Shown here: positions 45,438-53,113 of the stretch, piece by piece
How positions within the stretch are numbered: position 1 is the first letter of the stretch
Layout: the number at the start of each line of letters is the position of its first letter
Origin: Lysobacterales bacterium
GTDB taxonomy: Bacteria > Pseudomonadota > Gammaproteobacteria > Xanthomonadales > Xanthomonadaceae
Assembly: GCA_014946745.1 (NCBI GenBank)
Contig: JADCRD010000003.1
Span: 620,001 to 684,000, forward strand
Length of the DNA stretch: 64,000 bases
Direction: 5' to 3'
Program-made: the position numbers and the translations under genes
Notes under the pieces: model-generated
What the model saw: only the letters and a program-made list of their open reading frames with translations
The model's database searches: none
Told to the model about the DNA's origin: nothing

Positions 45438-46757
45438 ATGAACATCACGCCCCGTCCTCGCCTGTCGCTGCTCGTCTTCGGCTTTCTGCTCGCCTCCGGC
45501 GCGCCTGTCATGGCGCAGGAAACCCCCGACCCCGCGCCCGCCGAGGACGCGCCGGCCGCAGCGCCTGACGCTGAACGCGTCAGCCTCGACGAAGTGCGTC
45601 GTTTCGTCTCGGTGTTCCGGGCGGTGCAGCAGGCCTATGTCGATCAGGTTCCGGACCAGCAGCTGATGCAGTCGGCGATCCGCGGCCTGCTTACCGATCT
45701 CGATCCGCACAGCGCCTATCTCGACGCGCGCGCCACGGAGGCGATGAACGAGACCGCCACCGGCGCCTACGGCGGCCTGGGGCTGGAAATTCTGCAGCGC
45801 CCGGATCGCAGCCTGGTGGTGATCGCGCCGATGGACGACACCCCGGCGGCACGCGCGGGCATCCAGCCCGGCGACATCATCATCGAGCTCGACGGCGCGC
45901 CGATCAGCGCCGACAGCGTGGACGCGGCGGTCGAGGCCATGCGCGGCGAGCCGGGCACCACCATCGTGCTGACCGTGCTGCGCGAGGGCGAGAACGAGCC
46001 GCTCAAGCTCAGCCTGACCCGCGAGATCATCCGCGTCGCCAGCGCCCGCGGCGAGGCCCTGGACACCGACTTCGCCTACATCCGCATCGCCACCTTCCAG
46101 GCCGACACGGCCACCGAGGTGCAGCGCAAGCTGGAAACGCTGAAGGCTGCCGGCAGCGGCGCGCTCAAGGGGCTGGTGCTCGATCTGCGGCGCAACCCGG
46201 GCGGCCTGTTGAACGCCGGCATCGAAGTCGCCGACCTCTTTCTTGACCGCGGCGTGATCGTCAGCACCCGCGGCCGCGTGCCGCGCGCCAGCGCCGAGTA
46301 CGACGCCAAGCGCGGCGATCTGCTCGGCGGCGCGCCGATCGTGGTGCTGATCGACAGCGGCAGCGCCAGCGCCGCCGAGGTCGTGGCCGGCGCCCTGCGC
46401 GACCACCGGCGTGCCCTGATCATGGGCAGCACCAGCTTCGGCAAGGGCTCGGTGCAGACCGTGCTGCCGCTGGACAACGGCGACTCGATCAAGCTCACCA
46501 CCGCGCGCTACTACACGCCCAACGGCACCTCGATCCAGGCCACCGGCATCGTCCCCGACATCGAGCTGCCAGAGAACGCCGAGCTGCGCGTCGGTACGCA
46601 GACCGCGCCGCAGCTGCGCGAGGCCGATCTGCCGGGCCATCTCGAAGCGGAGAGCGCGACGGACGAGACTGGCGAGGCCGCGGCCCAGGCCGACTACGCC
46701 GTCAACGAAGCCCTGAACCTGCTGCGTGGGCTGGCGGTGTTCCGCGAGCGCGGCTGA
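45438..46757 (+). CDS. ctpA: S41 family C-terminal processing peptidase
   Basis: 439 residues. There is a signal peptide (LSLLVFGFLLASGAPVMAQ). An N-terminal helical part (VSVFRAVQQAYVDQVPDQQLMQSAIRGLLTDLDPHSAYLD) is followed by a PDZ domain (GLGLEILQRPDRSLVVIAPMDDTPAARAGIQPGDIIIELDG) and a protease domain with S311 (SGSASAAEVVAGAL) and K336 (TSFGKGSVQTV). It is shorter than Prc (24.9 kb) and of the CtpA/CtpB type. It cleaves periplasmic proteins; in Pseudomonas CtpA targets murein endopeptidases with a partner lipoprotein. It completes gpmI-envC-ctpA. Confidence 0.95.
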   Translation: MNITPRPRLSLLVFGFLLASGAPVMAQETPDPAPAEDAPAAAPDAERVSLDEVRRFVSVFRAVQQAYVDQVPDQQLMQSAIRGLLTDLDPHSAYLDARATEAMNETATGAYGGLGLEILQRPDRSLVVIAPMDDTPAARAGIQPGDIIIELDGAPISADSVDAAVEAMRGEPGTTIVLTVLREGENEPLKLSLTREIIRVASARGEALDTDFAYIRIATFQADTATEVQRKLETLKAAGSGALKGLVLDLRRNPGGLLNAGIEVADLFLDRGVIVSTRGRVPRASAEYDAKRGDLLGGAPIVVLIDSGSASAAEVVAGALRDHRRALIMGSTSFGKGSVQTVLPLDNGDSIKLTTARYYTPNGTSIQATGIVPDIELPENAELRVGTQTAPQLREADLPGHLEAESATDETGEAAAQADYAVNEALNLLRGLAVFRERG

Positions 46758-46896
46758 AGGCCGAACGGCCGCGCTCCGCATCCGCGGTCATCACTCGCGC
46801 GTGCGTGCACAGGCTCATGGCGCGTGAATGCAGAGATGAGGCTGCAGCGCGGGTGTCCAAGCGTAGTCGCGGCAGGCGGAGAGTATTGACACCTTC

Positions 46897-47445
46897 TCAG
46901 CCGCGCGGAGAAGCATCGGTCGCTCGCAGCGCTGCCGAGCGCAGTGAATCCTCCGCCCCCGAGGTTGCCTCCAGCAGTCGCCCGAGCAGGGCGTCGAACT
47001 GCGCGTACTCGGCGGCATCGAGGCCCGAGAGCAGGGCGCGTTCGTATTCCAGCGCCAGAGGCGCGACCTGCGCATGCACCGCGCGCCCGGCGGCGCTCAG
47101 CTCCAGCGGCACGCGCCGGCGGTCGCGCTCGTCGCTGCCGCGCTCGACCCTGCCCGACGCCATCAGCCCGGCCACGGCGCGGCTGACCGCGACCTTGTCC
47201 ATGGCGGTGCGCTCGACCAGTTCCCCTGCGGTCAGCCCGGGATAGCGCCCCAGCACCGCCATCAGCCGCCATTCGGTGACCGAGAGGTCGAAGCGCTCGG
47301 CGTAGATGCGTGCAATCGCCTGGCTGACGCGGTTCGACAGCACGGACAGCCGATAGGGCAGGAAGCACTCCAGAACCAGTTCGGCCGGCGCTTCAGCGGA
47401 TGCGGAGCCGGGCGAACGCGCCGCGGCGGACTTGGAGGGGCTCAT
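46897..47445 (-). CDS. MarR family regulator of tyrosine catabolism (HpaR/HmgR-like)
   Basis: 182 residues. The winged helix reads FDLSVTEWRLMAVLGRYPGLTAGELVERTAMDKVAVSRAVAGLMASGRVERGSDERDRRRVPLELSAAG, the standard MarR DNA-binding core. It is divergent from hppD with the palindrome GTTTCATCTGAAAC in between, so it is probably an autoregulated repressor of the homogentisate genes, relieved by a pathway intermediate. The ATG at 47445 is preferred; a GTG at 47457 is also open. Confidence 0.85.
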   Translation of the reverse strand: MSPSKSAAARSPGSASAEAPAELVLECFLPYRLSVLSNRVSQAIARIYAERFDLSVTEWRLMAVLGRYPGLTAGELVERTAMDKVAVSRAVAGLMASGRVERGSDERDRRRVPLELSAAGRAVHAQVAPLALEYERALLSGLDAAEYAQFDALLGRLLEATSGAEDSLRSAALRATDASPRG

Positions 47446-47467
47446 CCTGCACTGCACCTTGCAAATG

Positions 47468-47481
47468 GTTTCATCTGAAAC
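47468..47481. promoter_or_regulatory. palindromic operator between marR and hppD
   Basis: Perfect GTTTCA-TC-TGAAAC palindrome 22 bp upstream of the MarR-family start codon, adjacent to an AT-rich CTATAAAAC that could carry a -10 for either gene. Position and symmetry fit a MarR-dimer operator; binding itself is inferred. Confidence 0.6.
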
Positions 47482-47605
47482 TATAAAACGCCCACCTCGC
47501 GGCGACCAGCCGCGAGCGTCTTCCGGTGTCCGCCAAGAGGCGGCACCGAGCCCTTGCCACCGCTGCGCGCGATCTCAGCACGCGTAGCCCGTAGAGGAGC
47601 CCAGC

Positions 47606-48688
47606 ATGAACGCCCAGCCCAACCTCGGCATGCAGGTCACCACCTTTGAAAACCCCATGGGGATCAACGGTTTCGAGTTCGTTGAATTCGCCGCCCCAGC
47701 GGGCAGCATCGATCTGCATGCGCTGTTCCGGACGATGGGTTTCGCCGCCGTGCTGAAGCATCGCCGCCGCGCGATTACCGTCTATCGGCAGGGCGGGGTC
47801 AACTTCCTGGTCAACGAGGACCCGGACAGCTTCGCCGCCGATTTCGCCGCCCAGCACGGCCCCAGCGCCTGCGGCTTCGGCATCCGCTTCACCCAGCCGG
47901 TGGCCCAGGTCGAGCAGAAGGTCATCGCCAACGGCGGTGAGCGCATCGCGCACAAGCCCATGAGCCGCGCGATCGACGCGCCGGTGGTCAAGGGCATCGG
48001 CGATTGCATGCTCTACCTGGTGCCCAGCGAGGGTGATGCCTACGCCGCCGACTACCTCGCCATCGAGGGCGCCGAAGCGAATCCGGCGGGCTTCGGCCTG
48101 ACCTTCATCGACCACCTGACCCACAACCTCTACTTCGGCAACATGGAGAAGTGGTCGAACTACTACGAGCGCCTGTTCAACTTCCGCGAGATCCGCTACT
48201 TCGACATCAAGGGCGCCAAAACGGGCCTCGTGTCGAAGGCGATGACCGCGCCGGACGGCATCGTGCGCATCCCGCTGAACGAGTCCTCGGACCCGAAGAG
48301 CCAGATCAACGAGTACCTCGACCAGTACAAGGGCGAGGGCATCCAGCACATCGCCTGCTTCACCGACGACATCTATTCCACGGTGGAGGCCATGCGCGCC
48401 CAGGGCGTGCAGTTCCTCGACACGCCGTCGACGTACTTCGAAGTGATCGACCAGCGCATCCCCGATCACGGCGAGGACGTGGCTCGACTGGCGAAGAACA
48501 AGATCCTCATCGACGCCGACCCTGAAACCAAGAGCCGCAAGCTGCTGCAGATCTTCACCCAGAACGCGATCGGCCCGATCTTCTTCGAGATCATCCAGCG
48601 CAAGGGCAACGAGGGCTTCGGGGAAGGCAACTTCCAGGCGCTGTTCGAGAGTATCGAGCGGGATCAGATGAAGCGTGGGTTTCTCTGA
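47606..48688 (+). CDS. hppD: 4-hydroxyphenylpyruvate dioxygenase
   Basis: 360 residues. It converts 4-hydroxyphenylpyruvate to homogentisate in tyrosine degradation. The iron ligands are visible: H170 (FIDHLTHNL), H248 (GIQHIACF) and E328 (FFEIIQRKGNEGFGEGNFQALFESIE). The GAGGAG ribosome-binding site precedes the ATG. In this cluster hmgA would be expected next, but a DUF559 element lies between the two. Confidence 0.97.
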   Translation: MNAQPNLGMQVTTFENPMGINGFEFVEFAAPAGSIDLHALFRTMGFAAVLKHRRRAITVYRQGGVNFLVNEDPDSFAADFAAQHGPSACGFGIRFTQPVAQVEQKVIANGGERIAHKPMSRAIDAPVVKGIGDCMLYLVPSEGDAYAADYLAIEGAEANPAGFGLTFIDHLTHNLYFGNMEKWSNYYERLFNFREIRYFDIKGAKTGLVSKAMTAPDGIVRIPLNESSDPKSQINEYLDQYKGEGIQHIACFTDDIYSTVEAMRAQGVQFLDTPSTYFEVIDQRIPDHGEDVARLAKNKILIDADPETKSRKLLQIFTQNAIGPIFFEIIQRKGNEGFGEGNFQALFESIERDQMKRGFL

Positions 48689-48783
48689 GAGCCGGGATTG
48701 GGGATTCAGGAATCGGGATTGGCTGAGTGCGAAGCAGTTGCGACTGTCTCGACAGCGGCCCCGGCCTCAAGCGCTTGCTTAGG

Positions 48784-48821
48784 GCCCCTCTCCCCGCGGG
48801 AGAGGGGTTGGGGTGAGGGGC
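48784..48821 (+). repeat. left 38-bp terminal inverted repeat of the DUF559 unit
   Basis: GCCCCTCTCCCC-GC-GGGAGAGGGG followed by TTGGGGTGAGGGGC. It matches the inverse of 49242-49279 except for a few loop bases. The copy is itself a hairpin. It is preceded by a GGGATTGGGGATT array at 48694-48719, right after hppD. Confidence 0.92.
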
Positions 48822-48885
48822 AGTTCAGAGCGCAAACTACCCTCCCGGAGCATCGCGCGGGCGGAAGGCATCGAGGGTTGATCGG

Positions 48886-49302
48886 ATGACCGAGCACCGC
48901 CGACCGCCGCTGCCCAGCGCAGGCCTTGAGAGGGCGCGCAGCCTGCGCCGCAGCCTGACGGATGCCGAGCGCGAGCTCTGGTCCCCTCTGCGCGGCGCAC
49001 GGCTCGGTGGCTACCGATTCCGCCGACAGCATCTGGATCCGCCCTATGTCCTCGACTTCTACTGCCGTGCCGCCAAGCTCGTCGTCGAACTCGACGGCGG
49101 CCAGCACACCGAAGAAGCTGATGCCGCACGGACCCGCGCGCTCGAAGCTCGCGGCTTGAGAGTGATCAGGTTCTGGAACAACGACGTACTGAGCAATACA
49201 GAAACGGTGCTTGAGGCGATTCTGAGCGCGCTGCAAGCCCGGCCCCTCACCCCAACCCCTCTCCCGTCGGGAGAGGGGCTTGAGCGAGACATCCAGCCAT
49301 GA
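48886..49302 (+). CDS. DUF559 (Vsr-like) endonuclease-domain protein
   Basis: 138 residues. The DUF559 core is complete: [36 protein letters not shown] (D57), [11 protein letters not shown] (E69, D70, Q72-H74 region), [25 protein letters not shown]. The fold belongs to the PD-(D/E)xK/Vsr-like endonucleases; the biological substrate is unknown. The C-terminal 20 residues ([20 protein letters not shown]) are encoded by the right inverted repeat, so the gene and repeat are fused. Its TGA overlaps the hmgA ATG, coupling a foreign gene to a catabolic operon. The repeat-flanked arrangement suggests a mobile unit. Confidence 0.9.
   Translation: MTEHRRPPLPSAGLERARSLRRSLTDAERELWSPLRGARLGGYRFRRQHLDPPYVLDFYCRAAKLVVELDGGQHTEEADAARTRALEARGLRVIRFWNNDVLSNTETVLEAILSALQARPLTPTPLPSGEGLERDIQP
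49242..49279 (-). repeat. right 38-bp terminal inverted repeat of the DUF559 unit
   Basis: GCCCCTCACCCCAA followed by CCCCTCTCCC-GT-CGGGAGAGGGGC, the inverse of 48784-48821 with differences only around the hairpin loop. It lies inside the 3' end of the DUF559 coding sequence. Flanking TTGAGCGAG resembles the sequence beside the cargo-free copy (CTCAAGCGCG at 28472). Confidence 0.92.
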
Positions 49303-50615
49303 CGCACACCGCAGCCATGACGCCCGCCACGACCTACCTCACCGGCTTCGCCAACGACTTCGCCACCGAGGCCCTGCGCGGTGCGCTGCCGATCGGGCGC
49401 AATTCCCCGCAGCGCTGTGCTTACGGCCTCTACGCAGAGCAGATCTCGGGCACGGCGTTCACCGCCCCGCGCCATGCCAATCGTCGGACCTGGATGTATC
49501 GCATCCGACCGGCGGCCGTCCACGGCCGCTTCGCGCCCTACGCGCAGCCGCGCCTGCACAACCGCTTCGACGAGATCGCGCCGAGCCCCGAGCAGTACCG
49601 CTGGAGTCCGCTGCCGCTGCCGACAGAACCCACCGACTTCATCGATGGCCTGTTCACGATGGGCGGCAATGGTGGCCCGGATGCGGCCGGCATGGCCGTG
49701 CACCTGTATGCCGCCAACCGCGACATGACCGAGCGCTATTTCTACAGCGCCGACAGCGAGCTGCTGGTGGTGCCGCAGCTGGGGCGGCTGTGCATCGATA
49801 CGGAGCTGGGGCGCGTCGAGGTCGAGCCACAGCAGATCGTGGTGCTGCCGCGCGGCCTGCGCTTCACCGTCAGCCTGCCGGACGGCGAGGCTCGCGGCTA
49901 TGTCTGCGAGAACTTCGGCGCCCTGCTCAAGCTGCCGGATCTCGGCGTCATCGGCAGCAATGGCCTGGCCAATCCGCGAGATTTCGAAACCCCGGTGGCG
50001 CGCTACGAGCAGCGCGAGGGCAGCTTCGAGCTGATCGCCAAATTCCAGGGCCAGCTGTGGCGCGCGCCGATCGGACACAGCCCGCTGGATGTCGTCGCCT
50101 GGCACGGCAACTACGCCCCGTATCGCTATGACCTGCGCCGTTTCAACACCATCGGCTCAATCAGCTACGACCATCCGGACCCGTCGATCTTCCTGGTGCT
50201 GCATTCGCCGGGCGAAGCGGAAGGGGTAAGCAACCTCGACTTCGTGATCTTCCCGCCGCGCTGGCTGGTGGCGCAGGACACCTTCCGTCCGCCCTGGTTC
50301 CACCGCAACGTGGCCAGCGAGTTCATGGGCCTGGTGCACGGCGCCTACGACGCCAAGGCCGAAGGCTTCGTGCCCGGTGGCGCTTCGCTGCACAACGGCA
50401 TGACGGGCCACGGGCCGGACGCGGCGACCTTCGAGAAGGCTTCGAATGCCGACCTGTCCAAGCCCGACGTGATCACCGATACCATGGCCTTCATGTTCGA
50501 GGCACCGCGGGTGATCCGCCCGACCCAGCAGGCGATCGATGCCGCGCATCGCCAGCGCGGCTACCCCGATTGCTGGGCCGGTCTCAAGGCGCACTTCGAT
50601 CCAACCAAGCCCTGA
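49299..50615 (+). CDS. hmgA: homogentisate 1,2-dioxygenase
   Basis: 438 residues. It opens the homogentisate ring to maleylacetoacetate. Motifs: [40 protein letters not shown], and the iron-binding region ending [44 protein letters not shown], which contains the His/Glu/His ligands. The first ATG overlaps the DUF559 stop; a second ATG at 49317 (after MTHTAA) is equally good and independent of the inserted gene. A hairpin follows the stop. Confidence 0.96.
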   Translation: MTHTAAMTPATTYLTGFANDFATEALRGALPIGRNSPQRCAYGLYAEQISGTAFTAPRHANRRTWMYRIRPAAVHGRFAPYAQPRLHNRFDEIAPSPEQYRWSPLPLPTEPTDFIDGLFTMGGNGGPDAAGMAVHLYAANRDMTERYFYSADSELLVVPQLGRLCIDTELGRVEVEPQQIVVLPRGLRFTVSLPDGEARGYVCENFGALLKLPDLGVIGSNGLANPRDFETPVARYEQREGSFELIAKFQGQLWRAPIGHSPLDVVAWHGNYAPYRYDLRRFNTIGSISYDHPDPSIFLVLHSPGEAEGVSNLDFVIFPPRWLVAQDTFRPPWFHRNVASEFMGLVHGAYDAKAEGFVPGGASLHNGMTGHGPDAATFEKASNADLSKPDVITDTMAFMFEAPRVIRPTQQAIDAAHRQRGYPDCWAGLKAHFDPTKP

Positions 50616-50623
50616 TTTCCCCC

Positions 50624-50644
50624 GGCTCGCGCTTTGTGCGAGCC
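50624..50644 (+). terminator. hairpin after hmgA
   Basis: GGCTCGC/GCGAGCC stem with a 7-base loop, 8 bp past the hmgA stop, with no U-tract behind it. It may attenuate rather than end transcription into the fumarylacetoacetase gene. Confidence 0.45.
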
Positions 50645-50770
50645 GCCCCTCAAGCACGGGCTCGCCTTCCGCGCGGGCCGAACACCAAGCATGGGTTCGC
50701 GCAGCGCGCGAGCTGAACATCAGGACCCCGTGGTTCGAGGAATCATCGAGCCAAGCACCAAGGACACACC

Positions 50771-51763
50771 ATGAAACTCGCAAGCCTCAAGGAAGGCGGC
50801 CGCGACGGCAGCCTGATCGTCGTCAATCGTGAGCTGAGCCGTGCCGTGCGCGTGCCGCAGATCGCGCCGACCCTGCAGCGCGCGCTGGAAGACTGGAGCG
50901 TGACCGCGCCGCGCTTGAACGCCGTATACGAGCAGCTGCAGTCGGGCGCCGACAGCGTCGAAGGGCAGGCCGTGTTCGCGTTCGACACCGCCGCGCTGGC
51001 CGCGCCGCTGCCGCGCGCCTACGAATTCGTCGACGGCTCGGCCTACCTGCCGCACGTCGAGCGCGTGCGCCGCGCCCGCGGCGCCAGCGTGCCCGAGAGC
51101 TTCTACGTCGATCCGCTGATGTACCACGCGGTCGGTGCCGGCTTTTACGGCCCGAATGATCCGGTGCGCGTGCCTGATGAGGCCTTCGGCATCGACCTAG
51201 AAGCCGAGGTCGTGGTGGTCACCGACGATGTGCCGATGGGCGTGTCGGCCGAAGCCGCTGCGAGCCACATCCAGCTGATCGGGCTGATCAACGACGTCAG
51301 CTTGCGCAACCTGATTCCGGACGAGCTCGCCAAGGGTTTCGGCTTCCTGCAATCGAAGCCGCGCTCGACCCTGTCGCCGGTGTTCGTGACCCCGGACGAG
51401 CTGGGCGAGGACTGGCGGGACAGCAAGGTCCACCTGCCGCTGCTCAGCCATATCAACGGCGAGTGGTTCGGCGCGCCCGAGGCCGGCGTCGACATGCAGT
51501 TCAGCTTTGCCCAGCTGATCGCCCATGCCGCGAAGACCCGCCCGCTGGTGGCCGGCAGCATCGTCGGCTCCGGCACCGTGGCCAACGAGGATGAAGGCAA
51601 GGGCGCCTCGTGCCTTGCCGAGAAGCGCATGCTCGAAATCATCCGCGACGGCAAGCCCAGCACGCCCTTCATGAAGTTTGGCGATCGCGTGCGCATCGAG
51701 ATGCTTGATCGCGCGGGCAGCTCGATCTTTGGCGCAATCGACCAGGTGATGGAGAAAGGCTGA
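50771..51763 (+). CDS. fumarylacetoacetate hydrolase family protein
   Basis: 330 residues, shorter than animal FAH (about 420) and like bacterial Fah-type enzymes in tyrosine clusters. FAH-fold motifs: FYVDPLMYHAVGAGFYGPNDPV, FGIDLEAEVVVVTDDVPMG (metal acids), HIQLIGLINDVSLRN and GSGTVANEDEGKGASCLAEKRMLE. It cleaves fumarylacetoacetate to fumarate and acetoacetate, the last step of the pathway. AAGGACA precedes the ATG. It lies between hmgA and maiA. Confidence 0.93.
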   Translation: MKLASLKEGGRDGSLIVVNRELSRAVRVPQIAPTLQRALEDWSVTAPRLNAVYEQLQSGADSVEGQAVFAFDTAALAAPLPRAYEFVDGSAYLPHVERVRRARGASVPESFYVDPLMYHAVGAGFYGPNDPVRVPDEAFGIDLEAEVVVVTDDVPMGVSAEAAASHIQLIGLINDVSLRNLIPDELAKGFGFLQSKPRSTLSPVFVTPDELGEDWRDSKVHLPLLSHINGEWFGAPEAGVDMQFSFAQLIAHAAKTRPLVAGSIVGSGTVANEDEGKGASCLAEKRMLEIIRDGKPSTPFMKFGDRVRIEMLDRAGSSIFGAIDQVMEKG

Positions 51764-52074
51764 CGCAGCCGCGTGCGCTCCGCCGCACGGCAGCGCGGCC
51801 GTGCCCTCACGCTTCCAGCGGCTCCGGCGCAGTGCTCGCGCTGGCGGCAGGGCGTGGCCCAGCCTTGCGGCGCGCGCGGGCGTCTTCTGCGAGCGTTAGC
51901 CAACGCAGCGCGGGTGCGGCTGCGCCGGACGCTTCCAGGCACGGCTCTGACATCGGCGTTGACGCCGTCTCTCGACGCCGTTCGACGCTGGCATCTGCCG
52001 TACGTGTTGCCGAGGCCCACCGGCAGCGCGTAGATTTTTGTGAGGGCGATCACGTCCGATCCGGGAGCGGCACC
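51764..52074. other. 311-bp gap between fumarylacetoacetase gene and maiA
   Basis: GC-rich, no conserved reading frame. A GGCGTTGACGCC short palindrome lies near 51956, and an AT-richer TAGATTTTTGTGAGGG lies 40 bp before maiA. No clear promoter or terminator was found. Confidence 0.4.
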
Positions 52075-52740
52075 ATGAGCGAGATGCTGAGCCTCTACAG
52101 CTACTGGCGCTCAAGCGCCGCCTACCGGGTGCGAATTGCCCTGCACCTGAAGGGCCTGGCCTACGCGCAGAGGCCGGTCCATCTGCTCAACAACGGCGGT
52201 GAGCAGCGCAGCGCAGAGTTTCGTTCGATCAACCCGCAGGCGCTGGTGCCGGTGCTGTTGGACGGCGAGCGCGCGATTCGTCAGTCCCTGGCGATCATCG
52301 AGTACCTCGACGAGGCATTCCCCGCAGTTCCTCTGCTACCAGCGATGGCGCGCGATCGCGCGCGCGTGCGCAGCTTGGCCCAGCTCATCGCCTGCGATGT
52401 GCATCCGCTCGCCAACCTGCGCGTGCAGCAGTACCTGGAGCGCGAGCTTGGCGTTGACCAGGCCGCCCGCGAAGCCTGGTCGCGGCATTGGATCGCCGAG
52501 GGCCTCGCCGCCTTCGAGGCCTTGGTTTGCGACAACCCCTCGACCGGCGAGTTCTGCGAGGGCGAGATGCCTTCTCTGGCGGACTGCTGCTTGATCCCGC
52601 AGATCTACAACGCCCGTCGTTTGCACATGGACCTGTCGCCGTTCCCGACTTTGCTGCGGATCGAAGGCAACTGTCTGGCCCTGCAGGGCTTCCAGCAGGC
52701 CGCGCCGGAGCGGCAGCCGGATGCGCCGCCCAGCTGTTGA
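52075..52740 (+). CDS. maiA: maleylacetoacetate isomerase (zeta-class GST)
   Basis: 221 residues. It isomerises maleylacetoacetate to fumarylacetoacetate using glutathione. The zeta-class N-terminal motif is LYSYWRSSAAYRVRIALHLKGL (the SSxxxRVR glutathione site), followed by NPQALVPVLLDGERAIRQSLAIIEYLDE and the C-terminal helical domain (DVHPLANLRVQQYL, SLADCCLIPQIYNARR). A GGGAG ribosome-binding site sets the start. It completes hppD-hmgA-fah-maiA. Confidence 0.95.
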   Translation: MSEMLSLYSYWRSSAAYRVRIALHLKGLAYAQRPVHLLNNGGEQRSAEFRSINPQALVPVLLDGERAIRQSLAIIEYLDEAFPAVPLLPAMARDRARVRSLAQLIACDVHPLANLRVQQYLERELGVDQAAREAWSRHWIAEGLAAFEALVCDNPSTGEFCEGEMPSLADCCLIPQIYNARRLHMDLSPFPTLLRIEGNCLALQGFQQAAPERQPDAPPSC

Positions 52741-53113
52741 CGGGCAGATGGGGCTCGCCTCAGGGATCGGTGGCCATGGCCCTTGAGGCGTCTCCCGACG
52801 AAAGCCCAGCGGCTTGATCGTGCCGAGCGTGCAAGGCGTCCACTCAGGCTTTTGGCGCACTCTCCGCGGCGGATCCGGACCCCGGCGCCGGTCTAGTTCC
52901 GTCAGCCTGCCGAAAACCCGTGTCTGCAGGGCGTCCGCTCAGGCTCGGGCGGCTGGCGTAGCACAACATCGATGACGTCGTCCGACCGCAGGGGCGGGCC
53001 TGTTTCCTCCAGGGCGACAAGCTGTTATGTTTCCATTAAGCCCGCGCCCAGACGGCTCTCGTTCAGCTGTGGCGTGTGGCTGCCATCGGTTCCACTCACG
53101 CGAGATCAAACTC
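52741..53113. other. 373-bp gap before the TonB receptor gene
   Basis: No gene was found. A 15-bp phrase GCGTCC(A/G)CTCAGGCT occurs twice (52836 and 52931). The AT-rich GTTATGTTTCCATTAAG (53022-53038) is the most promoter- or leader-like stretch, about 75-90 bp before the receptor start. Confidence 0.4.
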
